Positions 9,135 to 16,878 of a DNA stretch of 64,000 nucleotides are shown here, piece by piece (within the stretch, counting starts at the first letter, position 1; each line of letters starts with the position of its first letter). The DNA is from Bradyrhizobium erythrophlei (lineage in GTDB: Bacteria; Pseudomonadota; Alphaproteobacteria; Rhizobiales; Xanthobacteraceae). The position numbers and the translations under genes are program-made. Below the pieces are notes generated by a model. It saw only the letters and a program-made list of their open reading frames with translations, ran no database searches and had not been told where the DNA came from. The DNA lies in the NCBI GenBank assembly GCA_900129675.1, contig FSRD01000001.1, forward strand, positions 6,437,501 through 6,501,500, read 5' to 3'.

Positions 9135-9835
9135 GCGCCATCATCCTGTTCCTGGCTGGAATAGCGGCGATTGCGGGATGGTGGCTCTCACAGCAACGGC
9201 TGACAGCCAAGCCCTGGCTGGAGGAAGGGCTCATCGTCGATCTTCGCGAGGAGAGCACGTCATTCCTGCCGCCCGCGAAAATCGGATTGGGCGTGTTTCT
9301 CGCGGTCGTCGGCTCGTTGTTCGCGCTGTTCATCAGCGCTTACTCCATGCGCATGAACATGGTGGACTGGCGGGCGCTGCCGGTGCCGCGGCTGCTGTGG
9401 TTCAACACCGCGGTCCTGGTCCTGAGCAGTGTGGCGCTGCAAGGCGCACACATGGCCGCGCGCCGGAGCGACATCGACGGCGTCATCGTCGGCCTGTGCG
9501 CAGGCGGTGCCTCCGCCGTTACATTCCTGATTGGGCAGCTTCTGGCGTGGCGCGAGCTCAGCGGTGCGGGGTATTTCCTCGCATCCAATCCGGCCAATTC
9601 GTTCTTCTACCTGATCACGGCGGTGCACGGGTTGCATCTGATGGGCGGTCTCGTGGCCCTCGGCAGAACGACGGCCAAGGTGTGGCGCGGCGTCGCGGTG
9701 ACCCAGTTGCGCCTCAGCGTGGAACTCTGCGCCATCTACTGGCACTTCCTGCTGCTGGTCTGGCTGGTCCTGCTCGGCCTGCTGACGGGCTGGACAGACA
9801 ATTTCGTCGACATCTGTCGCCAGTTGCTGAGCTAG
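9131..9835 (+). CDS. coxO: Cytochrome c oxidase subunit III-like protein (CoxO-like)
   Basis: The 234-residue membrane protein has about seven predicted spans and the subunit III signature in its second half: AVHGLHLMGGLVALG and VELCAIYWHFLLLVWL. Subunit III stabilises the catalytic core and proton uptake. The start overlaps the subunit I stop by four bases. It is shorter and more divergent than the following subunit III, as in the CoxO/CoxP pair of bradyrhizobia. Confidence 0.88.
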   Translation: MSAIILFLAGIAAIAGWWLSQQRLTAKPWLEEGLIVDLREESTSFLPPAKIGLGVFLAVVGSLFALFISAYSMRMNMVDWRALPVPRLLWFNTAVLVLSSVALQGAHMAARRSDIDGVIVGLCAGGASAVTFLIGQLLAWRELSGAGYFLASNPANSFFYLITAVHGLHLMGGLVALGRTTAKVWRGVAVTQLRLSVELCAIYWHFLLLVWLVLLGLLTGWTDNFVDICRQLLS

Positions 9836-9851
9836 GGAGGGCAGGAACCAG

Positions 9852-10574
9852 ATGGCAGAAACGGCTCTGACGAACAATGTAGAACCGCTGGCGCGGCCTG
9901 AGGGCTGGCGAGGCATTGCCGCCGACTGGTCCTCGGATCAGCGCGCGTTCAAGAATGTCTCGTGGGGCAAGGCCATGATGTGGATCTTCCTCCTGAGCGA
10001 CACCTTCATCTTCAGCTGTTTTCTGCTGTCGTACATGACGACGCGAATGTCCACGACGGTGCCGTGGCCCAACCCCAGCGAAGTCTTCGCCCTCACGATC
10101 GGAGACAAGAAAATCCCGCTCATCCTGATCGCCATCATGACCTTCATCCTGATCAGCAGCAGCGGGACGATGGCGATGGCCGTCAATTTCGGTTACCGCC
10201 GCGATCGCGCCAAAACTGCGGCCTTGATGCTGGCCACAGCGGCATTCGGCGCGACGTTCGTCGGAATGCAGGCCTTCGAATGGACCAAGCTGATCATGGA
10301 AGGCGTCCGGCCCTGGGGCAATCCCTGGGGTGCAGCGCAGTTTGGTTCGAGCTTCTTCATGATCACCGGCTTCCACGGCACCCACGTGACGATCGGCGTG
10401 ATTTTCCTGATCGCCATTGCGCGAAAGGTTTTGCGGGGGGACTTCGATGTCGAAAGGCGCGGTTTTTTCACAAGCCGGAAAGGGCACTACGAGATCGTCG
10501 AAATCACCGGCCTGTACTGGCACTTCGTCGATCTCGTGTGGGTGTTCATCTTTGCGCTTTTTTATCTCTGGTGA
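9852..10574 (+). CDS. coxP: Cytochrome c oxidase subunit III (CoxP-like)
   Basis: This is a 240-residue protein of the COX3 family. FLLSDTFIFSCFL in the first span, the central MQAFEWTKLI and the motifs TGFHGTHVTIGVIFL and EITGLYWHFVDLVWVFIF are all family signatures. A GGGAGGGCAGG ribosome site is seen upstream. Two subunit III-type genes in tandem is the expected arrangement of this alternative oxidase cluster. Confidence 0.92.
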   Translation: MAETALTNNVEPLARPEGWRGIAADWSSDQRAFKNVSWGKAMMWIFLLSDTFIFSCFLLSYMTTRMSTTVPWPNPSEVFALTIGDKKIPLILIAIMTFILISSSGTMAMAVNFGYRRDRAKTAALMLATAAFGATFVGMQAFEWTKLIMEGVRPWGNPWGAAQFGSSFFMITGFHGTHVTIGVIFLIAIARKVLRGDFDVERRGFFTSRKGHYEIVEITGLYWHFVDLVWVFIFALFYLW

Positions 10575-10583
10575 GGTCGCAGC

Positions 10584-10985
10584 ATGACAAACGTCGCGGT
10601 ACATCTGGAAGCGCAGCAACACTCGCTGCAGGCTCACGCCCATGACGCACTCGCATCAGCAACCACGCACACAAAGGGCCAGCAGCATCCAATCAAGCTT
10701 TATCTCGTGGTCTGGGGATGGTTGTTCGTGCTCAGCACCTGCTCCTATCTCGTCGACTATTTTGGCCTCCATGGCTATCTCCGATGGTCGCTGATCCTGC
10801 TGTTCATGGTGTTGAAGGCCGGTCTGATCGTCGCCGTCTTCATGCACATGGCCTGGGAGCGGCTGGCCCTGGCCTACGCGATCCTTCTGCCGCCGGTATT
10901 GGTGTTGGTGTTTGTGGCGATCATGGTGTTCGAATCCGACTATACGCATCTCCTCCGGGTCGTCTTCTTCGCGCCAACGGCCTAG
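10584..10985 (+). CDS. Cytochrome c oxidase subunit IV family protein
   Basis: This small 133-residue protein has a histidine-rich soluble N-terminus (several His between residues 7 and 36) and three membrane spans: LYLVVWGWLFVLSTCSYLVD, WSLILLFMVLKAGLIVAVFM and a C-terminal one. The motif LIVAVFMHMAWERL is typical of prokaryotic COX4. It lies nine bases after coxP and is probably part of the same transcript. It is thought to help assembly or stability of the oxidase. Confidence 0.88.
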   Translation: MTNVAVHLEAQQHSLQAHAHDALASATTHTKGQQHPIKLYLVVWGWLFVLSTCSYLVDYFGLHGYLRWSLILLFMVLKAGLIVAVFMHMAWERLALAYAILLPPVLVLVFVAIMVFESDYTHLLRVVFFAPTA

Positions 10986-11018
10986 CCACCATTGCCTCGT
11001 ACCAGAAGGAGGACGGCC

Positions 11019-11312
11019 ATGACCACCTACGTCATGCTTGCAAATTGGACCGAGCAGGGCATCCTGAAGGCGAAGGAGTCACCACGTCGCCTGGACGCTG
11101 CGAAGAAAGCTCTCAAGGATATGAGCGGCGAGTTCAAATCGTTCTACCTGACCATGGGCGACTATGACATGGTCGCTATCTACGAAGCTCCGGACGATGC
11201 CGTGGCGGCACGTTTCAACCTGCAGCTGGGCATGCTCGGAAACATCCGGACGCGCACGCTGAAGGCGTTTCCCGAAGCGGCTTATCGGGAAATCATCAAT
11301 TCGCTGGGCTAA
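11019..11312 (+). CDS. GYD domain protein
   Basis: This is a 97-residue soluble protein with the ferredoxin-like GYD fold. TTYVMLANWTEQGI opens it, GDYDMVAIYEAPDD is the motif that names the family, and it ends with a predicted helix. AAGGAGG sits just before the ATG at 11019. It follows the oxidase genes by 33 bases and is probably co-transcribed. GYD proteins have no firmly established activity. Confidence 0.85.
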   Translation: MTTYVMLANWTEQGILKAKESPRRLDAAKKALKDMSGEFKSFYLTMGDYDMVAIYEAPDDAVAARFNLQLGMLGNIRTRTLKAFPEAAYREIINSLG

Positions 11313-11348
11313 AATCCCCGGTCTATCGATAAAATCGGAGCGGTGAGA

Positions 11349-11732
11349 TCACGGAATGCGCTTGATGTCGGTCCTGGCGAAATCGCCGCCGACATAAAGC
11401 AGGGGGCAGTCGTGCTCTCTCGCCAATTCGTAGGCGAAGCAGTCGCCGAAATTGAGGCCCGCCGCATGGACGCCTTTTCCCCATCGCGCATAGGCCTGCG
11501 CAACCCGTCGCGCTGAGGCGGGAGTCACCGCTACGGCATTGAAGCCCAATCCGTCGATCAGAGTGGCCATTTCCTCGCCGACATTGCGACGCGCGGCGAC
11601 GATCAATGCTTCGGCGATGGTCGCAGCCGAGATCAGGATTTCGTCTTCCTTCTCCAGCACCGCAATGCATGCGTTGGCTTCGGCTTCGCCAAGCACAACG
11701 GCCATCAGGGCGGAGGTATCGACGGCAATCAT
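11349..11732 (-). CDS. vapC: VapC-type PIN-domain toxin
   Basis: This 127-residue PIN-domain ribonuclease has the acidic active-site residues Asp5 (AVDTSALMA), Glu41 (ATIAEALIV), Asp97 (NFGDCFAYELA) and Asp117. VapC toxins cleave RNA, often initiator tRNA or rRNA; the target here is unknown. The gene overlaps the upstream antitoxin gene by four bases, as is usual for these pairs. Confidence 0.9.
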   Translation of the reverse strand: MIAVDTSALMAVVLGEAEANACIAVLEKEDEILISAATIAEALIVAARRNVGEEMATLIDGLGFNAVAVTPASARRVAQAYARWGKGVHAAGLNFGDCFAYELAREHDCPLLYVGGDFARTDIKRIP

Positions 11733-11986
11733 CCGGGCAAGCCGTCGTCGCCATAGAGGAAGTCCTGACTCCTGGCGGCGCCTGGTCCGGGCGTCGCCTT
11801 TGCAGCCCCGCCCGCCCGCGCGGCTTCGAGCAGCGCTCGCCGCGTCTTCCGGTCGGAGACTGGCGTCACCGGAACCAGCCGCACCGCTTCATGTCCGTGC
11901 CGGGTCAGGATCACTTCGTCGCCGGCCTCGGCGCGGCGCACCAGTTCGGTCAACTGCCCCTTGGCTTCGGTGACGGAAATCCGCAC
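11729..11986 (-). CDS. vapB: Antitoxin of Phd/VapB type
   Basis: This is an 85-residue antitoxin. Its N-terminal DNA-binding half (ISVTEAKGQLTELVRRAEAG, then EVILTRHGHEAVRLVP) is of the Phd/YefM fold, and the unstructured tail probably binds the toxin. It starts at a GTG preceded by AGGAGG. The tail ending DFLYGDDGLPG is typical of alphaproteobacterial partners of PIN toxins. It likely autoregulates the pair through the palindrome at 12028-12048. Confidence 0.9.
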   Translation of the reverse strand: MRISVTEAKGQLTELVRRAEAGDEVILTRHGHEAVRLVPVTPVSDRKTRRALLEAARAGGAAKATPGPGAARSQDFLYGDDGLPG

Positions 11987-12027
11987 GGTTTTCCTCCTGG
12001 ACTACTGTAAGGTCTAATCTGTATAAA

Positions 12028-12048
12028 ATGGACCATTTACTAGTCCAT
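12028..12048. promoter_or_regulatory. Palindrome upstream of the toxin-antitoxin pair, candidate operator
   Basis: The inverted repeat ATGGAC-N9-GTCCAT lies about 42 bases upstream of the antitoxin start. It overlaps the region where its promoter should be; a TATAMA-like -10 box is readable between the repeat and the gene. Antitoxins of this type usually bind such palindromes. Confidence 0.45.
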
Positions 12049-12335
12049 GTCAATGGAATCGTACTTCTCGGCCGGATCATCGGGGATCAAACGCTCAACC
12101 GGCGGCGTTGCTTCAGGAGCCGGGAATCCGCTTCGGCGCCGTCACGGTCACGCGGGGCCGGGTGGTGAGGGTTGAATAATGCCGTTGTGCTTGCGGCGGC
12201 GCGCCGACCCGAGGCGGATGGCTTCATGCCGCCAATGCAGGGCTCGGCACCGGAAAATAGTGTATCCGCTGGCATCGAAAAGCGCCGGGAGGCTGTTCCC
12301 GGACGACACGGCCAAAAATTCCGGAGGAACGTTTC
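12049..12335. other. Intergenic region without recognised genes
   Basis: This stretch lies between divergent transcription units and should hold the promoter of the CoA-transferase gene. Nothing else was recognised. Confidence 0.4.
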
Positions 12336-13562
12336 ATGTCGGCTCTGCCACTCCAAGGCATCAAAATTCTCGATCTGACGCGCGTGCTGGCGGGCCCGCT
12401 GTCGGCGCAGATGCTGGGGGATCTCGGCGCCGAGGTGATCAAGATCGAACGGCCGGGCGGCGGCGACGATGCGCGCGCCTTCGGTCCGCCCTATCTGGTC
12501 GACCCCGCGGGCAAGGAGAAGAACAACAACTCGTTCTATCTGTGCGCCAACCGCAACAAGAAGTCGGTCACCGTCAATATCGCGACGGAAGAAGGCCAGG
12601 CGATCATCCGCGAGCTCGCAAAATCCTGCGACGTGATGATGGAGAATTACAAGGTCGGCGATCTCAAGCGCTACAAGCTCGACTACGACACGATCAAGGC
12701 CATCAATCCCGGCATCATCTATTGCTCGGTGACCGGCTTCGGCCAGACCGGGCCCTATGCGCCGCGCGCCGGCTACGACGCGATTCTGCAGGCGATGGGC
12801 GGGCTGATGAGCGTCACCGGCCATCTCGACGGCGAGCCGGGCGCAGGTCCCATGAAGGTTGGCCCCTCCATCGTCGACTACATGACCGGCTTGAACTCGT
12901 CGATCGCGATTCTCTCCGCGCTGTATCATCGCGACGCCAATGGCGGCGAGGGTCAGCATGTCGACGTCTGCCTGTTCGACACCGTGATCGCATCGCTGTC
13001 GCATTGGGCGCAAATCTATCTCGTCAACGGCCAGACCCCGCCGCGGCGCGGCACCTGGGGCAATGGCGGCATGCCGGCCGGCGTATTCCGCTGCACCGAC
13101 GGCGAATTGATGCTGGTGGTCGGCAATGACGGCCAATACGCGCGCACCTGCGCGGTGCTTGGTAGCCCGGAACTGGCGACCGATCCGCGGTTCCTCAAGA
13201 ACAACGATCGCGTCGTGCACGGCAAGGAGATCATGGCGATTTTTGCCGGCCTGTTCCTGAAGAAGCCGGTCGCCTATTGGCTCGACGAACTGGAGAAGGC
13301 CGGCGTTCCCTGCGGACCGATCAACGATTTCGCGCAGGTATTCGCCGATCCGCACGTCCGCGCGCGCGGCATGGAGATCAAGGTCGACCATCCCTTCGAA
13401 CACGCGCTGTCGCTGATCCGCAATCCCCTGACGTTCTCGGGCACCCCGGTGAAGGACTATCGCGCCCCGCCGCTGCTCGGGGCGGACACGAAGAAAGTGT
13501 TGGCGACGATCGGCTATGACGAGGCGAAGGTTGAGGTGCTGAAGAAGCAGGGGATCGTCTGA
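12336..13562 (+). CDS. CaiB/BaiF family (class III) CoA-transferase
   Basis: The 408-residue protein moves CoA between acyl-CoA and a free acid via an aspartyl intermediate. The family opening LQGIKILDLTRVLAGPLSAQ, the region GFGQTGPYAPRAGYD and the catalytic aspartate in GPSIVDYMTG (Asp181) are all present. The full length (about 400) is kept. GGAGGAACG precedes the ATG. The substrate cannot be inferred; nearby acyl-CoA genes (16.8-19.3 kb) suggest fatty-acid or aromatic-acid CoA metabolism. Confidence 0.93.
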   Translation: MSALPLQGIKILDLTRVLAGPLSAQMLGDLGAEVIKIERPGGGDDARAFGPPYLVDPAGKEKNNNSFYLCANRNKKSVTVNIATEEGQAIIRELAKSCDVMMENYKVGDLKRYKLDYDTIKAINPGIIYCSVTGFGQTGPYAPRAGYDAILQAMGGLMSVTGHLDGEPGAGPMKVGPSIVDYMTGLNSSIAILSALYHRDANGGEGQHVDVCLFDTVIASLSHWAQIYLVNGQTPPRRGTWGNGGMPAGVFRCTDGELMLVVGNDGQYARTCAVLGSPELATDPRFLKNNDRVVHGKEIMAIFAGLFLKKPVAYWLDELEKAGVPCGPINDFAQVFADPHVRARGMEIKVDHPFEHALSLIRNPLTFSGTPVKDYRAPPLLGADTKKVLATIGYDEAKVEVLKKQGIV

Positions 13563-13603
13563 TCCAGACAAGGACAGTTCGACCATCTTCGAATCATGAT
13601 CGC

Positions 13604-13627
13604 GGCGCAAGACACTAGTCTTGCGCC
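13604..13627. repeat. Hairpin between the CoA-transferase and RidA-like genes
   Basis: An inverted repeat with 8-bp arms (GGCGCAAG and CTTGCGCC) around ACACTAGT lies 42 bases after the CoA-transferase stop. No T-run follows, so it is not a classic terminator. It overlaps the only plausible start codon of the next gene and could affect its translation. Confidence 0.4.
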
Positions 13628-14031
13628 GTCGATCCAACCGAAGGTACGCGCTCCGCGTCGAACCGATCTCCTCTTATCTCGACCGGTGGGGGCGGCCGCC
13701 GGGATCGCCGGTAACACGCGCCGGCAACATGATCTTCGTCTCCGGCCTGCCGCCGTTCGATCCGGAGACGGGCGAGATCGTCGCTGCTCCGATCGAGCGC
13801 CAGACCGAACTCGTTCTCGAACAGATGAAGCTTTGCCTCGCGGCGGCCGGCGCGTCGCTCGACAACGTGATGAAGTGCAACATCTACTGCACCTCGGCCA
13901 ATCATTTTCAGACCGTCAACGCGGTCTACGCGCGTTATTTCCCGCAGGATCCGCCGGCGCGCATCTTTGTCTGCATTCCGGAATGGGCCGGGCCGTTCGA
14001 CATCGAGATCGATTGCATCGCGATGATCTGA
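13621..14031 (+). CDS. RidA/YjgF family protein
   Basis: The 136-residue protein fits the RidA family, which hydrolyses reactive enamine/imine intermediates. Typical stretches are GNMIFVSGLPPFDPETGE, QMKLCLAAAGASLDNVMKCN and the final PFDIEIDCIAM. The conserved Arg of the family active site (PARIFVCIP) is present. The first usable start is a TTG at 13621 inside a hairpin; no good ribosome site is seen. The true start may differ, since there is no upstream ATG in frame. Confidence 0.8.
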   Translation: MRRRSNRRYALRVEPISSYLDRWGRPPGSPVTRAGNMIFVSGLPPFDPETGEIVAAPIERQTELVLEQMKLCLAAAGASLDNVMKCNIYCTSANHFQTVNAVYARYFPQDPPARIFVCIPEWAGPFDIEIDCIAMI

Positions 14032-14477
14032 TCTGGTCCCAGATCCCAGCCTTCCGCCAGCGCACGAACCGATTGTAACAGGTCGTGCAGGGCCCATAGT
14101 TCTTCGGAAAGTCACGCCAGGGAATTTACATCCGCTTTCGGCGGTACAGCGGACATGGCCGGGTTTGCTGGCGGCCCGACTCCGTCGCGAATGACCCAAC
14201 TCGGACGTGGAAATGCTCTGGGTCCTTTCATGGATGCCGGGATGCTAGCAGCCGTATTCCCATTTGGCGCAGGAATGATTGTCCGGGTGTCAAGGACCAC
14301 GTGCTCCGGTCCTCGTCGCGGATCACTGGCAGGTGAGGACCTGACATTCCGGTAGATAACGCATCCGCAACAAACGGCAGCGCGAGCAAACGCTGCCGAC
14401 GTAGAGAAAGTAACCGCGCCGGGATTGATCTAGATCATAGTTCATGCCGACAAACTAATGCCGCATCCCTTGGATCG
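14032..14477. other. Intergenic stretch with a common bradyrhizobial repeat fragment
   Basis: About 445 bases without a credible gene. The part around 14125-14160 (ending CGGTACAGCGGACATGG) resembles an intergenic sequence scattered through Bradyrhizobium genomes and often mis-called as coding. A related piece, GAGCGGACATTTG, occurs near 15830. Confidence 0.4.
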
Positions 14478-14765
14478 TTGGTCAGTATCGGTGTCGCGGT
14501 GCCGGTTATTTGGCTTGTAACTTTCGAAATCCGCAAACGCGGTCTGCTGCGCAAGAGAGAGCGTAGCCCCCGCGAGACCCACACATTTGCGACTGAAGCC
14601 GAAGCCAAGATGTTCGCGCAAACAAAACTCGAAGAAGGGCAGATCGTTTTTGCTGGAACAATCAATCCTCACTCCCCCAAGCGAGTAGTCCTATCGCGCG
14701 ACATTGCTGGTTGGCTCGTCGAAGAGAGCGAGCCCTTGAGTCGTTCTAAAGATAATTCGGACTAG
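14478..14765 (+). CDS. Small hypothetical protein with N-terminal hydrophobic segment
   Basis: The 95-residue frame starts at TTG and begins with a short hydrophobic stretch (IGVAVPVIWLVTFEI). A soluble part follows with THTFATEAEAKMFAQTKLEE and a C-terminal RDIAGWLVEE. I do not recognise a named family. A remnant at 52120-52197 encodes a similar motif (LSFPTENEAKQFAKAML), which supports this being a real gene type. The start codon is uncertain. Confidence 0.5.
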   Translation: MVSIGVAVPVIWLVTFEIRKRGLLRKRERSPRETHTFATEAEAKMFAQTKLEEGQIVFAGTINPHSPKRVVLSRDIAGWLVEESEPLSRSKDNSD

Positions 14766-14876
14766 CGATTATCCTTGAGTGTTGCCATTTTGCCACACGT
14801 CTAATCGCGAGGCCGCATCTATGTTGATTGCGCTGATTTGGATGGATGCGGATTGCTGTCCACCGTCAAGGGGATC

Positions 14877-14921
14877 GGAGAGATAGGAGAGATCGGAGAG
14901 ATAGGAGAGATAGGAGAGATT
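14877..14921 (+). repeat. Five tandem 9-bp units, each a ribosome-binding-like sequence
   Basis: The unit GGAGAGATN is repeated five times without interruption. The last copy ends one base before the ATG of the outer-membrane protein at 14923, placing GGAG six bases from the start codon. Copy number changes by slippage would alter the leader length and number of Shine-Dalgarno-like sites. Confidence 0.85.
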
Positions 14922-14922
14922 A

Positions 14923-15690
14923 ATGAAGAAATTTGTAATCTCGGCAGCCATGGCATTGAGCCTGGGCACGCCTGTTTTCGCTGCCGACATGGCCGTCAAG
15001 GCCCCGCCGCCACCGCCGGTCCCCGTGTTCAGTTGGACCGGGTTCTACATCGGCGCCAACGTTGGCGGTGCTTGGTCGAACAACCGCTGGACGGACACGC
15101 TCTTTCTGACGAACTTCAACAACAACAATGGCGTCTTCATCGGTGGCGGGCAGATCGGCGGCAATTACCAGATCGGCCAATTCGTCATCGGCGGGGAATG
15201 GGACTTCGATTGGGCGGCCAACAATAACAACAACAGCGGGATCGTCATTCCTGGCGTTGGGAATATTGTGGTCACCAACAACAATCGCTGGATCACGACA
15301 GTGGCTGCCCGCTTCGGCTGGGCCATCGATCACTGGCTGCTCTACGGCAAGGCCGGCGGCGGCTGGGTCGGCAACAACAACCAGACCATCACTAACCTAA
15401 CGACGGGCGTGTCGTTCACCTGCGGTACCTTCACCAACTTCACTAACTGCGGCAACAATACCGGCGGCTGGCTGGTAGGCGCTGGCTTCGAATATGCGTT
15501 CACGAACAATTGGACGGTGAAGTTGGAGTACGACTATCTCGGGTTGGGCAACCGGACATTCTCCGTTCCGGTCACGTCCCCGTTCCTTGCGGGCGATACG
15601 TTCACTTCCAACAATCGCAATGTCCAGATGGTGAAGGTTGGTTTCAATTACCTGTTCAACTGGGGCGCGCCAGTTGCCGCGAGATACTAG
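14923..15690 (+). CDS. Outer-membrane beta-barrel protein (Omp25/porin-like family)
   Basis: This 255-residue secreted protein has a signal peptide (MKKFVISAAMALSLGTPVFA). A proline-rich linker (APPPPPVPVF) precedes the beta-barrel, which opens WTGFYIGANVGGAW and closes in an aromatic-rich last strand (VKVGFNYLF). Predicted surface loops are unusually rich in asparagine (near residues 65-70, 95-105 and 115-125). Such proteins are abundant rhizobial outer-membrane components. It follows a tandem ribosome-binding-like repeat and is followed by a terminator hairpin. Confidence 0.9.
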   Translation: MKKFVISAAMALSLGTPVFAADMAVKAPPPPPVPVFSWTGFYIGANVGGAWSNNRWTDTLFLTNFNNNNGVFIGGGQIGGNYQIGQFVIGGEWDFDWAANNNNNSGIVIPGVGNIVVTNNNRWITTVAARFGWAIDHWLLYGKAGGGWVGNNNQTITNLTTGVSFTCGTFTNFTNCGNNTGGWLVGAGFEYAFTNNWTVKLEYDYLGLGNRTFSVPVTSPFLAGDTFTSNNRNVQMVKVGFNYLFNWGAPVAARY

Positions 15691-15722
15691 TTCCTCAATC
15701 CACGTTTGACCTTGGCGGATCG

Positions 15723-15759
15723 CGGGCTCCGGTTCTTGCATCGGAGCCCGGTCTATTTT
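15723..15759 (+). terminator. Rho-independent terminator after the beta-barrel gene
   Basis: A perfect 9-bp stem (CGGGCTCCG / CGGAGCCCG) with a 10-base loop is followed by GTCTATTTT, 32 bases after the stop codon. Confidence 0.75.
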
Positions 15760-15887
15760 GCCGCGCGGAATCCGTTGTTGGCACATCGCGTCATTTCGAT
15801 GCGATGCGGAATTTGTCGCTACCGGGGACAGAGCGGACATTTGTCAAGCCCGCACCAATCAAGCTCGATTTGAGTAGGTGCCCTTGC

Positions 15888-16577
15888 TTAAAGATCTTGC
15901 CGGGTCAGCCGTCCATGCGGCACCACCGGCTTGGCCGACGCCTTGCTCGTCGCTCCGGCGCCCGTCAGCGCCATCACCGACACCGCGACCACGCGGTCGA
16001 CGATCGCCTGGACGTCGTTGAGGTCGCACTGGCCTTCCGACAGTTTCGTCAGCCGCTCTTTTTCGCGGATGGTGTGGTGCGACATCGCCAAAGCGAAGTG
16101 CAGGCCCCAATAGAGTTCGGAATCGTCGCGGCCGGGCAGGGAGCGGCGCATCGCGGCAATGAATTTTCGCAAATGGTCGACCTCGCGATTCTTGATGCGG
16201 CGGATCGGCGGCACGGATTCGATTGACGCCCGGATCATGAAGCGCGCCGCGGTCGAGCCTTCGCGGTCGGGCCCGAGGCAGCCGCGCAAGGTCGGCCCGA
16301 CCAGCGCGTGCAGGATGGCGTCGATGCCGGCGCGGCCGCCGCCTTTTTCCTCGGCCGCCTTCAACTCGTTGAGCCGCTCGCGGTTGGTGGCGAGGCTGCG
16401 GGTGACGAACAGCTCGGCGATCAGCTCGTCCTTGGAGCCGAAATGATAATTCACCGCGGCGAGATTCACATTCGCCTCAGCCACGATGTCGCGCAGCGTC
16501 ACGTCGCCAAAGCCGCGATCGGCATAGAGCCGTTCGGCGGCGGCGAGAATGGCATTGCGTGTATGATCACTCGCCAT
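15888..16577 (-). CDS. TetR/AcrR-family transcriptional repressor
   Basis: The 229-residue protein has an N-terminal helix-turn-helix (residues about 5-50, with GFGDVTLRDIVAEANVNLAA and VNYHFGSKDELI) and a C-terminal ligand domain resembling the CecR/YbiH type. It is divergent from an acyl-CoA dehydrogenase gene, which makes control of that gene and its kinase-like partner likely. A palindrome at 16702-16732 is a candidate operator. Confidence 0.88.
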   Translation of the reverse strand: MASDHTRNAILAAAERLYADRGFGDVTLRDIVAEANVNLAAVNYHFGSKDELIAELFVTRSLATNRERLNELKAAEEKGGGRAGIDAILHALVGPTLRGCLGPDREGSTAARFMIRASIESVPPIRRIKNREVDHLRKFIAAMRRSLPGRDDSELYWGLHFALAMSHHTIREKERLTKLSEGQCDLNDVQAIVDRVVAVSVMALTGAGATSKASAKPVVPHGRLTRQDL

Positions 16578-16594
16578 GGCCTTGAGCCTTTCCC

Positions 16595-16680
16595 GTCATT
16601 CCGGGGCGCGACAACGTCGCGAACCCGGAATCTCAACCTCCGGATTCCGGGTTCAGCCCTGCGGGCTGCCCCGGAATGAC
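16595..16680. repeat. Bradyrhizobial intergenic palindromic repeat
   Basis: Two nested inverted repeats form a long hairpin. The outer arms are GTCATTCCGGGGC (16595-16607) and GCCCCGGAATGAC (16668-16680). The inner arms are AACCCGGAATC and GATTCCGGGTT. This is a dispersed element of Bradyrhizobium-type genomes. Confidence 0.8.
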
Positions 16681-16701
16681 GAGGCGCGCAGGGAGTTGCA
16701 A

Positions 16702-16732
16702 TTCAAACAGTTGTATGAAACTATCGTTTGAA
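16702..16732. promoter_or_regulatory. Candidate TetR operator
   Basis: The inverted repeat TTCAAAC-N17-GTTTGAA lies between the divergent TetR and acyl-CoA dehydrogenase genes. Its CAAAC/GTTTG arms resemble sites of TetR-type fatty-acid regulators. The link to this regulator is inference. Confidence 0.45.
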
Positions 16733-16878
16733 GAGCAGGAAATGTCAATCGCGTTCGTTGCGCGCCGCCATTTTTGGCTCACCCGGCTACCGGTCGCCGC
16801 AGACGACTATGATCTTGCGGCGGCGAGGTGGCGGGCAGAGAGTGCCGCCCAAAGATTTCAATAGGTGAGGAGCGTCCC

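Noticed and set aside
12087..13637. 516-residue minus-strand frame
   Set aside because: Antisense of the CoA-transferase gene. No start signal and no family motif.
14877..14921. Tandem GGAGAGATN repeat as a CRISPR array
   Set aside because: Units are 9 bases with no spacers and there are no cas genes.
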